64,000 nucleotides of DNA from Pseudomonadota bacterium (GTDB lineage Bacteria; Pseudomonadota; Alphaproteobacteria; Rhizobiales; Xanthobacteraceae). The position numbers were made by a program, and so were the translations under genes. How positions within the stretch are numbered: the first letter of the stretch is position 1; each line of letters starts with the position of its first letter. The DNA is taken from positions 5,951-69,950 of the forward strand of contig JAFAGM010000069.1 of the NCBI GenBank assembly GCA_023422775.1, written 5' to 3'. Of the stretch, positions 53,557 through 62,681 are shown in pieces. A model generated the notes under the pieces. It was not told the DNA's origin. It made no database searches and saw only the letters and a list, made by a program, of their open reading frames with translations.

Positions 53557-54462
53557 GTGAACGCGCCAAGCCGAATAAGCGGGCCCGCCAGAAAAATTCT
53601 CATGGCGACGGATCTAAGCGCCCGCTGCGACCGCGCGCTTTACCGGGCGGCCATGCTTGCAAAGCAGTGGCAATCGTCCCTGATCGTCCTGCATGTCGTT
53701 GAAGATCGCGAGTTGAACGTCCCGGATGCACCGGGACTGCCGTCCTGGAGGCGCCCGCCCGATCCGCTTGATATTGCCAGAAAACACCTCATGGCCGATG
53801 TCGACGCGCTTCCGGCCCGGTCAGCCGTGCGCATCACCGAGGGACGCCCGGTAGAAGCCATTCTGTGCAGTGCCGACGCCGAAAAATGCGACCTGATTGC
53901 AATCGGGGTCGGAAGGGGCGAGTCGCTCGGACATTTCCTGTTGGGCAGGACCGCGGACCGACTGTTTCGCAGGTCCCAGGTGCCGCTCCTTGTTGTGAAG
54001 GACCGTCCGCGCAGGCCATACAGGAACATCGTTTTCGCGACCGATCTGTCCGATGCCTCGCGTTATGCGCTGGAGAAAGCCGCACGCCTTTTCTCCGGAC
54101 AACGGCTGACAATTTTTCACGCGTACCACCCACCGTCCGAAGTGATGAATGATCCGGAGCTGCATCGGCAATATCGCAGGGAGGTCGAACTGGAGGTGCG
54201 GGCGTTCCTGGCGGCGGCGGACATATCTGCGCCCGGTTGGCAACAGCCGGATCTGCTGATCGAGGATGGGGCACCAAATATCCTGTTGCGCGACTATGTG
54301 CGGGACAAGGAGGTAGACCTGCTGGTGCTTGGTACGCAGGGGAGGAGTGGCTTCTTCGAGATAATTCTGGGGAGCACCGCAAAGGCGATCATGGATGACG
54401 TGCCGTGCGATGCCCTCGTCATCCGGGAGCCGCGCACAACGGTCCAGACTACGGCCGCATAG
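53557..54462 (+). CDS. Tandem universal stress protein
   Basis: 301 residues with two Usp domains. First: KILMATDLSARCDRALYRAA ... GVGRGESLGHFLLGRTAD. Second: NIVFATDLSDASRYALEKAA ... GTQGRSGFFEIILGSTAKAI. The second has the full G-x2-G-x9-G-S/T nucleotide motif; the first is close. The start is GTG with AGGAG 11-15 nt upstream, which is long spacing. The 3' end overlaps the convergent FixJ-type regulator by 14 nt. Together with the FixJ/MASE1 pair, the context suggests a redox, oxygen or energy stress role. Confidence 0.9.
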   Translation: MNAPSRISGPARKILMATDLSARCDRALYRAAMLAKQWQSSLIVLHVVEDRELNVPDAPGLPSWRRPPDPLDIARKHLMADVDALPARSAVRITEGRPVEAILCSADAEKCDLIAIGVGRGESLGHFLLGRTADRLFRRSQVPLLVVKDRPRRPYRNIVFATDLSDASRYALEKAARLFSGQRLTIFHAYHPPSEVMNDPELHRQYRREVELEVRAFLAAADISAPGWQQPDLLIEDGAPNILLRDYVRDKEVDLLVLGTQGRSGFFEIILGSTAKAIMDDVPCDALVIREPRTTVQTTAA

Positions 54463-55078
54463 ACCCACCCCGTCGCTGCAGGTTCATGCTCATGCGCGCC
54501 AGATGCGACAGCGTCCGCGCGCCCATCTTCTGCAGCACGGCTGCGCGGTGATGCTCGGCTGTCCGCGTGCTGATCCCGAGCTTTGTAGCGAGCAGCTTTG
54601 TCGGCATCCCTTCAGTCAGAAGCGCCATCACCTCCTGTTCGCGAGCCGTGAGCGATCGGTAGCTGGCCTCGATGGCCGCATGCGTTGCTTCCTCGGCGGC
54701 GATTTCGCTGACGCGCTGGTGTGCTTCCTCCAGGGCCTGAAGGAGTTCCGCCGGCTCGAACGGCTTCTCGAGAAAGTGCAATGCGCCCGCTCGCATGGCC
54801 TTGACGGCAAGCGGCACGTCGCCATGGCCGGTGATCAGGACCACTACCGGAGATACCGGCCCCTGTTGCAGGTGACGCACCAGGTCCAGCCCGCTCATTC
54901 CCGGCAAGCGTACATCGGCCAGCAGGCATAGCGGCCTGCCCAGTTTGACTTCCGACAGGAACTCTTCGGCCGAGGCGTAGGTGCGCGCTTCCATCCCCGC
55001 CGTATGCAACAGCACCTTGAGGGCTTCGCAGACATCGGCTTCATCGTCGATGACGTGCACGACGCGCCTATGGCCCAT
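54449..55078 (-). CDS. FixJ-family response regulator
   Basis: 209-residue regulator. Receiver domain: acidic pair in VIDDEAD, phospho-Asp in LLADVRLPGMSG, Lys in FLEKPFEP. LuxR-type helix-turn-helix: LTAREQEVMALLTEGMPTKL, GISTRTAEHHRAAVLQKMG. It overlaps the kinase stop by 11 nt, so the kinase gene is upstream in the same operon. It is a FixJ relative, not FixJ itself: the partner has MASE1, not haem-PAS. Confidence 0.92.
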   Translation of the reverse strand: MGHRRVVHVIDDEADVCEALKVLLHTAGMEARTYASAEEFLSEVKLGRPLCLLADVRLPGMSGLDLVRHLQQGPVSPVVVLITGHGDVPLAVKAMRAGALHFLEKPFEPAELLQALEEAHQRVSEIAAEEATHAAIEASYRSLTAREQEVMALLTEGMPTKLLATKLGISTRTAEHHRAAVLQKMGARTLSHLARMSMNLQRRGGSMRP

Positions 55079-56795
55079 GGCCAGCCTCCGGGCTCAAGGG
55101 CAGATCGATCGTGAACCGTGCGCCGCCGTCGGGCCGGATGCGCTCCCAATCGATGGTCCCTCCATGCGCGCCGATCAGTTCGCGCGACAGCGCCAGGCCG
55201 AGCCCCATGCCGCTCGGCTTGGTCGTGACGAACGGCTCGAACAAGTGCTTGGCGACGACATCGGACACGCCCGGCCCATTGTCCTCGATCTCGATCCGCA
55301 CCCCCTTGTCCAGGGCCGTCACGCGAACGGTAACGCAGCCGGGCAATCGGCGCGCTTCCGCCGCGGCGTCGATGGCGTTGTTGATCACGTTGATCAGGCT
55401 TTGCTCGAGCTGAAGCGCGTCAACGGTGACCGGCGGGACCGACGCAGCCTCGAGCCGCACCGATACGCCGTGCGTCCTTGCGTCATCCTCGGCCAGCGCC
55501 ACCACCTTCCGCGTCAGGGCGCCGAGGTCGGTGGGAGCCGGCCTCAGTGTGCCGCGCGAGACGAAGTCCCGCAGGCGCTCGAGGATGTCCTTTGCCTGCC
55601 GCAGTTGCCCTGTCGCCTTTTCAAGCGACGCCGCAATCGGCGCCGGTTCGGCAGGCTTGTCGGCCAGAAGCTGCCGGCCGACGTGAAGGTACATGGCGAC
55701 GTTCGATAGCGGCTGGCTGATCTGATGCGCCAATGAAACACCCATCGCACCGGCCGTCGCATGCCTTGTCATGCGTAGCACCTCGGCGTGCTGTTCGCGC
55801 AGCAGTTCATCCGATCTGCGCCGCTCGTCCACGACGGCGCCGAGCAGCAACCCGTTGAAGGCGAGTGCCAGCACCAGGAGCTGGTAGCCCATGAAAGTGC
55901 TCGCGGGGTAGCCGCCCCAACTGATGCAAGCCAGCAGCAGCAGATGGACGACACATACGCCGGCTGCCGCCCCCACGAACCCGGTGCGCATCGCGATCCA
56001 GCTCACCGGCAGGAACAGCAGATAAAAGAAATGGTACTCGTTGGCTCCCTCGAAGGAGAAGATCAGCCACAATGCGATCAGGACCCCGGTCAGGAAGGCG
56101 CCGGCGTCGATCAGCAGCACCGCGGGTCTTGTCTCGGCCAGACGTTGAACTGACCCGAATGCTGCCATGGCGACGGGGAGGATGATGATGATGCCGACGG
56201 TGTCTCCGACCCAGAGATGCGGCACCGCTTCCCAGTATTGTTTCGCGGGCAGGTCGCCGAACCAGACGAGAAAGCCGCAATAGAGGCAGGCGATGACGAA
56301 TGTCCCTGCCGGCACCGTCACCAGCAGCGCAATCACATTGCGCAGGTCGGACCGTCCGGCCGCAAAGCCCGCGCCTCGCGTCAGAGCCGTGGCGAGCGCG
56401 GCATAGCCGATCGCAACGACGGCGCTCGTGGCAATGGTGGACGCTGCGCCCTTGGCGGCCCCGTAGATGAAGAGATCGACCAGCAATGCTGCAAGGAACA
56501 GCACCGGCGCATACGCGACGCCCTTGAGCAGCAACAGGCCCAGGCTCAGTGCCTTCGCCGGATTCCACAGCGTGATGCCGAGAGCTTCGAGTTCATGGAC
56601 GCGCGTGAGCCATTCGAGCCCGAGATAGGCGGCAGTGAAGACGCCGCCGATCAAAACGTACTGCGCCGGCGCCAGTTCGTGCAGCCAGCCAGCGCTCCAG
56701 CGCAACCCCGCCGTCGTGCTGCCTGATCTGCGGACGACGTCGCCCAATGCCGTTCCTCCGTCGCCAGGCGCACGATTTTCTGCTTCGGCGAGCAT
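55068..56795 (-). CDS. MASE1-domain sensor histidine kinase (FixL-type catalytic part)
   Basis: 575-residue membrane kinase. The N-terminal MASE1-like region has about eight helices (LAPAQYVLIGGVFTAAYLGL ... SWIAMRTGFVGAAAGVCVV). The HisKA box GVSLAHQISQPLSNVAMYLH carries the phospho-His in an H-Q-x-x-Q-P-L form like FixL/DctB kinases. The ATPase domain has N box (QSLINVINNAIDAAAEARR), G1 (EDNGPGVS), F box and G2 (GMGLGLALSREL). It is transcribed with the FixJ-type regulator and divergent from the nhaD-like gene, with the shared promoter element between. The signal is unknown. Confidence 0.9.
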   Translation of the reverse strand: MLAEAENRAPGDGGTALGDVVRRSGSTTAGLRWSAGWLHELAPAQYVLIGGVFTAAYLGLEWLTRVHELEALGITLWNPAKALSLGLLLLKGVAYAPVLFLAALLVDLFIYGAAKGAASTIATSAVVAIGYAALATALTRGAGFAAGRSDLRNVIALLVTVPAGTFVIACLYCGFLVWFGDLPAKQYWEAVPHLWVGDTVGIIIILPVAMAAFGSVQRLAETRPAVLLIDAGAFLTGVLIALWLIFSFEGANEYHFFYLLFLPVSWIAMRTGFVGAAAGVCVVHLLLLACISWGGYPASTFMGYQLLVLALAFNGLLLGAVVDERRRSDELLREQHAEVLRMTRHATAGAMGVSLAHQISQPLSNVAMYLHVGRQLLADKPAEPAPIAASLEKATGQLRQAKDILERLRDFVSRGTLRPAPTDLGALTRKVVALAEDDARTHGVSVRLEAASVPPVTVDALQLEQSLINVINNAIDAAAEARRLPGCVTVRVTALDKGVRIEIEDNGPGVSDVVAKHLFEPFVTTKPSGMGLGLALSRELIGAHGGTIDWERIRPDGGARFTIDLPLSPEAGHGP

Positions 56796-56805
56796 GCCCG
56801 TCGTT

Positions 56806-56905
56806 CACTTCGTACGCAAGCGCGTAGGTAGTTCCCGCCATAAGCCGGTAGGCATTATTCCCCATGCGGCGACCGGCGCGTGTCACGCCGTGGCATGCTA
56901 CGCCT
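56806..56905. repeat. Duplicated divergent-promoter element, copy B
   Basis: Gap-free counterpart of 53421-53520 (GTACGCAAGCGCGTAGGTA at 56812-56830; CGCCATAAGCCGG around 56836-56848). It sits between the divergent kinase gene and the nhaD-like gene. On the minus strand both copies can be read as a similar peptide (LMAxTTYALAYxV), probably by chance. Confidence 0.6.
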
Positions 56906-57089
56906 TTCAAGTGGGCACGATTCTCTCGCGCCGGGAGCCGAGCCTGCCATATTCAAACCCAATCATGGAAAGCCGCAAGGTGAGGTGGATGACCCGCACG
57001 GTCTTTCCTGACATCGCATGGCTGCCCTCCGTCGCCTTCGCGCCCGCCGCCGTGTTCGGCCAGGTCGCCTTCACGGCGGGAGTGCGGTG

Positions 57090-58523
57090 ATGATCGCGTT
57101 CGGCCTGCGCCGACAGGGGCTGACGATGTTGCGCTTTGCCGGACGGCTGTGGATGCTGGCCGTTCCGGTGTTTGCCTTGCTCCTTTCAGCTCCCGCGCCG
57201 CTCCATGCCGCGGAGCTGGCGGCGCGCATCGACCTGACGCAGCACCTCGTCGGCTATCTCGCGCTCCTGATCTTCTTCGTCGCCTACGGATTCGTAGCTG
57301 TCGAGGAAGTCATTCAACTGCGCAAGTCGAAACCCGTCATGCTGGCGGGGGGCCTGATCTGGGCGCTTCTCGGCATTGTCTACGCCGCGCACGGTCAGAG
57401 TGCCGCGCTCGAGGCCGCCGCCAAGCATGTGGTTCTCGACTATGGCGAATTGATGCTGTTCCTCGTGGTGGCGATCACCTATGTGAACACGATGCAGGAG
57501 CGGCGCGTCTTCGCCGTGGTGAGGGCCAAACTCACCAGCAGGAAACTCTCTTATCGGCAGCTCTTCTGGCTGGTCGGCGGACTTGCGTTTGTCTTCGGCC
57601 CAATCATCGACAATCTGACCACGGCGCTCGTCATGGGGGCCGTGGTGGTGGCCGTCGGGGTCGGCAACTACCAGTTCATCGTCATGGGCTGCATCATCAT
57701 CGTTGTGGCCGCCAATGCCGGCGGCGTGATCTCGCCGTTCGGCGACATCACCTCGCTGATGGTCTGGCAGAAAGGCAAGCTGGAATTCCTGGAGTTCTTT
57801 CATCTCTTCCTGCCGGCGCTGGTGAACTTCCTCGTGCCGGCGATACTCATGCATTTCGGCGTGCCGAAAGGAATGCCGGAACCGGTAAGCGAGAGCAGGA
57901 GACTCAAGCACGGCGCGGCCGTTGTGATCGGGCTGTTCGCGGCTACCCTCGCGACTGCCGTATCGTTCAAGAGCTTCCTAAGCCTCCCGCCCGCGCTCGG
58001 GATGATGCTGGGTCTCGGATACCTGCAGATGTACAGCTACATCCTCCAGCGCATCGGGCGCCGGCGCCACGACCAGGACATGGCGTTCGACTCCTTCCGG
58101 GAGATCAGGCGTCTGGAGTGGGATACACTGCTGTTCTTTTTCGGCGTCATCTTCGCCGTCGCCGGACTTGGCGTCGCCGGCCATCTCGCGAAATTGTCGA
58201 ATTTTCTCTATGTCGACCTGGGGCCGACCGTCGCCAACATCGCCATCGGCGTGCTGGGCGCGGCGTTCGACAACATTCCGCTGATGTTCGCGGTGCTCAC
58301 CATGAACCCCGACATGTCGAGCGGCCAGTGGATGCTCGTGACGTTGAGCACAGGGGTCGGCGGCAGCCTGGTGTCCATAGGCACGGCGGCGGGCGTGGCG
58401 CTGATGGGACTGGTGCGCAACCACTACACGTTTATGAACCATCTCCGGTGGGCCTGGGCCATTGCGCTCGGCTACGTGGCAAGCATCCTCACCCATCTCT
58501 GGGTCAACGCCGCGCTGATGTAG
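57090..58523 (+). CDS. nhaD: NhaD-type Na+/H+ antiporter (IT superfamily)
   Basis: 477-residue membrane protein with about 12-13 helices. It carries NhaD-type sequences: GPIIDNLTTALVMGAVVVAV, MGCIIIVVAANAGGVISPFG, GAAFDNIPLMFAVLTMNP and GTAAGVALMGL. The first is followed by ISPFGDITSLMVW, as in NhaD. ATG 57090 has GGGAG at seven bases; a possible signal peptide or helix follows (MLAVPVFALLLSAPAPLHAA). It is divergent from the MASE1 kinase, which may regulate it. Confidence 0.88.
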   Translation: MIAFGLRRQGLTMLRFAGRLWMLAVPVFALLLSAPAPLHAAELAARIDLTQHLVGYLALLIFFVAYGFVAVEEVIQLRKSKPVMLAGGLIWALLGIVYAAHGQSAALEAAAKHVVLDYGELMLFLVVAITYVNTMQERRVFAVVRAKLTSRKLSYRQLFWLVGGLAFVFGPIIDNLTTALVMGAVVVAVGVGNYQFIVMGCIIIVVAANAGGVISPFGDITSLMVWQKGKLEFLEFFHLFLPALVNFLVPAILMHFGVPKGMPEPVSESRRLKHGAAVVIGLFAATLATAVSFKSFLSLPPALGMMLGLGYLQMYSYILQRIGRRRHDQDMAFDSFREIRRLEWDTLLFFFGVIFAVAGLGVAGHLAKLSNFLYVDLGPTVANIAIGVLGAAFDNIPLMFAVLTMNPDMSSGQWMLVTLSTGVGGSLVSIGTAAGVALMGLVRNHYTFMNHLRWAWAIALGYVASILTHLWVNAALM

Positions 58524-58554
58524 CGCGGCGAACGCAGCCGTATCCCCGCGGCAA

Positions 58555-59223
58555 TCAACGCTTGCCGGCGCGCCAGCCCATTTCCCAGAAGTCGGCTTCG
58601 AGCCGGGTGGCTTCCCTGAAGATCGCGGCCAACTCCGCCTGGCGGGCCGGCGTGGCGTAGCGAGCGGCGAGGGCATCCAGATGCGCGCGCGCGTTCGCCG
58701 CGACCTCCTGATAGGCGGCGCCGGCATATTCGGCGATCCAGACGCGATATGGGTTGGATTGTGCGAGCGCGTCGGGGCGCGCTGCGAGCCGCGTCGCGAT
58801 CTCCGCGTAGCCGATCACGCAAGGCGCGAGCGCCACCTTGAGCGCCAGCAGATCGCCGCGCATGCCGGCATCGAGCACATAGCGCGTATAGGCCAGCATC
58901 TCGGACGCCGGAGGCGCTCGTTCGAGATCGTTCGCCGACAGGCCCCAGCCGGCGCAGAGTTTTATATGCAGGTTCATCTCGACATCGAGAATGGCCGAGA
59001 GGCCGTCGGCCGCTTCGCGCATGTCTGCGAGTTGGGGCGACTTGTAGACCGCGAGCGCATAGGCGCGGGCGAACTCGATCAGGAACAAATAATCCTGAAC
59101 CAGATAGTGGCGAAACGCCTCCTCCGCGAGCGAACCGTCTCCCAACCCTTCCGTAAAGGGATGCTCGGTATAGGCCCGCCACTCGGCGGTGGCTGCAGTC
59201 TTCAGTTGTTCGAAGAAACTCAT
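58555..59223 (-). CDS. tenA: TenA-family thiaminase II / aminopyrimidine aminohydrolase
   Basis: 222-residue all-helical protein. Residues known from TenA are at canonical numbers: Asp44 in YLVQDYLFL and the catalytic Cys135 in LAPCVIGYAEI, with WIAEYAGAAYQE and FWEMGWR near the end. It hydrolyses aminopyrimidines to salvage the HMP moiety of thiamine. GAGAG precedes ATG 59223. It is divergent from an MFS carrier. No thi-box (TPP riboswitch) was recognised upstream. Confidence 0.92.
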   Translation of the reverse strand: MSFFEQLKTAATAEWRAYTEHPFTEGLGDGSLAEEAFRHYLVQDYLFLIEFARAYALAVYKSPQLADMREAADGLSAILDVEMNLHIKLCAGWGLSANDLERAPPASEMLAYTRYVLDAGMRGDLLALKVALAPCVIGYAEIATRLAARPDALAQSNPYRVWIAEYAGAAYQEVAANARAHLDALAARYATPARQAELAAIFREATRLEADFWEMGWRAGKR

Positions 59224-59314
59224 GATCTCTCGCGGGCTGGCCCTGATCCTGTGATTTGTCGGGCAGGGCAATTTGCCCCGCCTTGAACTGCAAACCAAGC
59301 CCGCATAGGCTCGG

Positions 59315-59371
59315 CTGCCAGGATACCTGCCAAGATTACCTGCCAAGATACCTGCCAAGATACCTGCCAAG
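59315..59371. repeat. Five-unit 12-bp tandem repeat
   Basis: Units CTGCCAGGATAC, CTGCCAAGATTAC, CTGCCAAGATAC, CTGCCAAGATAC, CTGCCAAG: 12-13 bp period in the 183-nt tenA/MFS divergent spacer. It is a slippage repeat or a regulator-binding array. Confidence 0.75.
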
Positions 59372-59406
59372 CCATCTTCAACGAGAAGCGGGAAACGACC
59401 CCACCG

Positions 59407-60696
59407 ATGCAGACCGCCGAGCGGCGCCCGTTCCCCCACCGCCGGGGCCTGATCATCGTCGCGACATTGGCAACCGCCTATGTCGGCAGTCACTTTTTCC
59501 GCGCCGCAAACGTCACCATCGGCCTCGACCTGATGCGCGACCTCGCGATCGGGCCGGAAACCCTTGGCGCACTGACCGGCGCCTTCTTCTTCGGGTTCGC
59601 CGCGATGCAGATCCCCTGCGGCTTCCTGTTCGATCATTACGGCCCGCGGCGCACCGTGGCCGGCATGCTCGTTCTGGCGACGACGGGCGCGGCCATCTTC
59701 ACGCTGGCGCCGACTTGGCCGGTCCTGCTCAGCGGCCGCGTGCTGATGGGGGCCGGCTTCGGCGTCATGCTGATCGGCAGCATGGTGGTGATCTCGCGCT
59801 GGTTCCCGCCGGATCGCTTTTCCACGCTCACCGCCATGGTCCTCTCCATCGGCCTGCTCGGCAACCTGATCGCCACCACGCCGCTGGCCTGGGCCTCTGA
59901 GGCCGTCGGCTGGCGCGTCGTGTTCGGCGCCGTCGTTGTCTTCATCGCACTCGCCACAATCGCGGTCTGGCTGGTGGTGCGCGACGCGCCGCCGGGCCAC
60001 CCGTTTCTGGACCGCACGCCGGAGACGCCGCGCCAGATGCTGGGTGGTCTCGCCGAGGTACTGGGCAATCCGCGCCTGCGGCCGATCCTAGCGATGAATT
60101 TCTGCAACTATGCCTGCACCTTTACCGTGCATGGATTGTGGGGCGGCCCGTTCCTGCGCGAGGTGTACGGCCTGACGCCGATCGAGGCCGGCAACGTGCT
60201 GCTCGCCGCCGTCGTCACCTACCAGTTCGGCATTGTCGCCTTCGGCCCGCTGGACCGCGTGCTCGACACCCGCAAATGGATTGCACTCGGCGGCACGCTG
60301 GCGACCATCGCGATGCTGGCCATTCTGGCGCTCGCGTCGCATCCCCCGGTGTGGGTGCCGATCGGCGCCATTCTCGGCATGGGCTTCTGCAGCGCCGCCA
60401 GCACCATGGTGATGACGCATGGCCGCGGCATTTTCCCGGACCGGCTGATCGGCCGCGGCGTGGCGACCATCAACACCGCCGTCATGTTCGGCGTCGCCTG
60501 CATGCAGACGCTCTCCGGCATCATCATCGGCGCTTTCGAGCCGCTGGCCGATGGCGCGCGCACCGAAAGCGCCTACCGCGCGCTGTTCGGCGTGCTCACG
60601 GTGGTGCTGATCATCGCGGCAGCCATCTACAGCCGCTCGCAGGATATCAAGCCCAGCGACGAAATGCGCGCCCGACGGAACCAGCAGAAAGCTTGA
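59407..60696 (+). CDS. MFS transporter
   Basis: 429-residue carrier with 12 predicted helices. The loop-2 motif is in FGFAAMQIPCGFLFDHYGPR, then GRVLMGAGFGVMLIGSMVVI (helix 4) and GWRVVFGAVVVFIALATIAV. It has the general profile of DHA/NNP-like sugar or anion MFS proteins, with no clear substrate motif. It is divergent from tenA across a short repeat-bearing spacer, so transport of a thiamine precursor is conceivable (inference). Confidence 0.87.
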   Translation: MQTAERRPFPHRRGLIIVATLATAYVGSHFFRAANVTIGLDLMRDLAIGPETLGALTGAFFFGFAAMQIPCGFLFDHYGPRRTVAGMLVLATTGAAIFTLAPTWPVLLSGRVLMGAGFGVMLIGSMVVISRWFPPDRFSTLTAMVLSIGLLGNLIATTPLAWASEAVGWRVVFGAVVVFIALATIAVWLVVRDAPPGHPFLDRTPETPRQMLGGLAEVLGNPRLRPILAMNFCNYACTFTVHGLWGGPFLREVYGLTPIEAGNVLLAAVVTYQFGIVAFGPLDRVLDTRKWIALGGTLATIAMLAILALASHPPVWVPIGAILGMGFCSAASTMVMTHGRGIFPDRLIGRGVATINTAVMFGVACMQTLSGIIIGAFEPLADGARTESAYRALFGVLTVVLIIAAAIYSRSQDIKPSDEMRARRNQQKA

Positions 60697-60768
60697 GCTT
60701 CGCGCGCGGATGTATTCCTGTGGCGACGATGTCGTCGGCGAGGAACTCAGCGGAATGAAGGAATATCG

Positions 60769-61761
60769 ATGAGCGTCGGATTGATGGCGCTGCTCGACGA
60801 CGTCGCGGCGATCGCCAAGGTGGCCGCAGCTTCCCTCGACGATGTGGCGAGCCAGGCCGCCAGGGCGGGCGTAAAAGCGGCCGGCGTCGTCATCGACGAT
60901 ACCGCGGTCACGCCGGGTTACGTGATCGGATTTGCGGCAAAACGCGAACTGCCCATCGTGGGCAGGATCGCTGTGGGATCGCTTCGCAACAAGCTCCTGA
61001 TCCTGCTGCCCGTGGCGCTTGTTCTAAGCTACTTCCTGCCCTGGACGATCACGCCGCTCCTGATGCTTGGCGGCGCCTATCTCTGCTACGAGGGGGTGGA
61101 AAAAGTCCTCGAAGCCGTCATGCCGCATCATGCGCACGCGCATGAGGCGCAGCTCGGCACGGTGGCGTTGAATGCAAAGACGCTGGAGGACGAGAAGATC
61201 GCAAGCGCCATCAAGACCGATTTCATCCTCTCGGCGGAGATCATGGCGATCACGCTGGCGGCGCTTCCCGCGGGAAGCCTGGTGACGCAGGCGCTGGTGC
61301 TGGCGCTGGTCGGGATCGGCATCACGGCAGCCGTATACGGCGTCGTAGCGCTGATTGTGAAGGCCGACGATGTCGGCGTCGCACTTGCCAGGAACGACGG
61401 CGGCTCGATCATCGGCGGCGCGGGCGGGGTGGTCGGCCGCGCCCTTGTTCGCGGCATGCCGCCTTTCCTGACTATTCTCAGCGTCGTCGGCACCGCCGCC
61501 ATGATCTGGGTTGGCGGCGGCATCGTGTTGCACGGGCTGGAGGTATATGGCCCGCCGTCAATCGGGGCTGCGGTTCATGCCGCGACCGAAGCTGCGGCGC
61601 ACGCGGTGCCGGCGGCTGCCGGCCTGCTCGAATGGATCGCCGGGGCGGCGATATCGGGCGTGCTTGGATTGCTGGTTGGCGCGGTCACCATCCCGATCGT
61701 CGGGTTTGCGCTGGCGCCCGCCTGGAAACAGATCAAGCGTTTGCTTCCGCGCGGTTCCTGA
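60769..61761 (+). CDS. DUF808 (YedI-like) inner-membrane protein
   Basis: 330-residue membrane protein of the DUF808 family: LMALLDDVAAIAKVAAASLD at the N-terminus, DDTAVTPGYVIGFAAKRELP, eight or so helices (NKLLILLPVALVLSYFLPWT ...) and a hydrophilic loop with MPHHAHAHEAQLG. It is ended by GAVTIPIVGFALAPAWKQIK. GAAGGA precedes the ATG. Function unknown. Confidence 0.9.
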   Translation: MSVGLMALLDDVAAIAKVAAASLDDVASQAARAGVKAAGVVIDDTAVTPGYVIGFAAKRELPIVGRIAVGSLRNKLLILLPVALVLSYFLPWTITPLLMLGGAYLCYEGVEKVLEAVMPHHAHAHEAQLGTVALNAKTLEDEKIASAIKTDFILSAEIMAITLAALPAGSLVTQALVLALVGIGITAAVYGVVALIVKADDVGVALARNDGGSIIGGAGGVVGRALVRGMPPFLTILSVVGTAAMIWVGGGIVLHGLEVYGPPSIGAAVHAATEAAAHAVPAAAGLLEWIAGAAISGVLGLLVGAVTIPIVGFALAPAWKQIKRLLPRGS

Positions 61762-61823
61762 TAACCGCAAGGACCGTACCTTCCGGCGCCCGGCCAAGGC
61801 CGACAGCAGCCTATGCGCGGCCG

Positions 61824-62255
61824 TCAACGCGCGGCGTGGTAGACATCCCGCAGGACGTTGGCCTCGAGCTCGAGATCCTCCAGTCGATGCTTGACGACAT
61901 CGCCGATGCTGACGATGCCGGCGAGCTTGCCGTCGCGCAGTACCGGCATGTGGCGCACCCGATGGTGCGTCATCAGCTTCATCACGCGATTGACGCTCTC
62001 GCCAGGGGACACGGAGGTGACGCCGTGCTGCATGATGTCCCTGACATGCATCGACCCGGCCGCCTCGCCATAGCGAGAAAATGCATGGACGATTTCGCGC
62101 TCGGAAACGAGACCGAGAACGGCGTTCTCACTGGTCACCACGAGAGCGCCGATATTCTTTGCGCGGAGCCAGTCGGCCGCTCTCTTGACGCTGGCTTCCG
62201 GGGCTATTGTTGCGACGTCGGTGCCCTTCCGCTTCAGGATACTTTCGATGGTCAT
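61824..62255 (-). CDS. CBS-domain-pair protein (second copy)
   Basis: 143-residue protein of two CBS motifs (TIAPEASVKRAADWLRAKNI, GLVSEREIVHAFSRYGEAA; VRDIMQHGVTSVSPGESVNR, MTHHRVRHMPVLRDGKLAGI). Same length and design as the CBS protein at 38973-39404 but only distantly similar, and without the 17-bp GntR-type site. AGAAG with GGGAGA precedes the ATG. The ligand is probably an adenine nucleotide; the partner is unknown. Confidence 0.88.
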   Translation of the reverse strand: MTIESILKRKGTDVATIAPEASVKRAADWLRAKNIGALVVTSENAVLGLVSEREIVHAFSRYGEAAGSMHVRDIMQHGVTSVSPGESVNRVMKLMTHHRVRHMPVLRDGKLAGIVSIGDVVKHRLEDLELEANVLRDVYHAAR

Positions 62256-62681
62256 GCGCTTCTTCTCCCATCGTGTGGACTGGCCGCCTATCTCATCTCA
62301 CCCCACGATGGGGGCATGCCATGCAATTCGCTCCCCTCTGCGAGAACGCATTATATCATGGTGGCGGGAGGTAGTCAGCCAGCATCGGGGACCGCGCGAC
62401 CGGTTCGGGTCCCTCGTGCCGGTTTGCAGCGTGATGAGACTTCGACGGCTGCCCGGCGTGGTTCGCGGAACCGGCTGTCACACGACCAAGCGATCCAACG
62501 CTATTGGATGGGGCGCGTTGTCCCGCGTCGCGGGAAGGCAACGCATGTTCGGCCGGCTTTACCTGCGAAGGCGGGTAATCCAGTATGAGGCAGCAACAGC
62601 GGAATGACAAAGCCGCGGCGCACCTCGACGCCAATGGTTGTCGCGGCTGGAAACAAGAAAACCACCAGGGGAGAGTTTGAC
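62256..62681. other. Intergenic region, one repeat fragment
   Basis: 426 nt. CCTGCGAAGGCGGGTAATCC (62566-62585) is a fragment of the intergenic repeat seen at 44831. An in-frame extension of the next gene back to 62604 crosses it and was not used. No promoter was recognised. Confidence 0.5.

Noticed and set aside
53283..53603. Small protein family from the LMAxTTYALAYxV peptide shared with 56593-56910
   Set aside because: Similarity follows the duplicated DNA element, identity is no higher at the protein level, and neither frame has a ribosome site.
56806..56940. Sigma-54 promoter in the duplicated element (GGCACGA region)
   Set aside because: The GG and GC dinucleotides are not 10 bp apart, and the region diverges between the two copies.
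59315..59371. CRISPR array
   Set aside because: The units are contiguous 12-mers without spacers and there are no cas genes; a simple tandem repeat.
59224..59406. TPP riboswitch before tenA
   Set aside because: No CTGAGA or ACCTGAT-type core could be found on the tenA strand.
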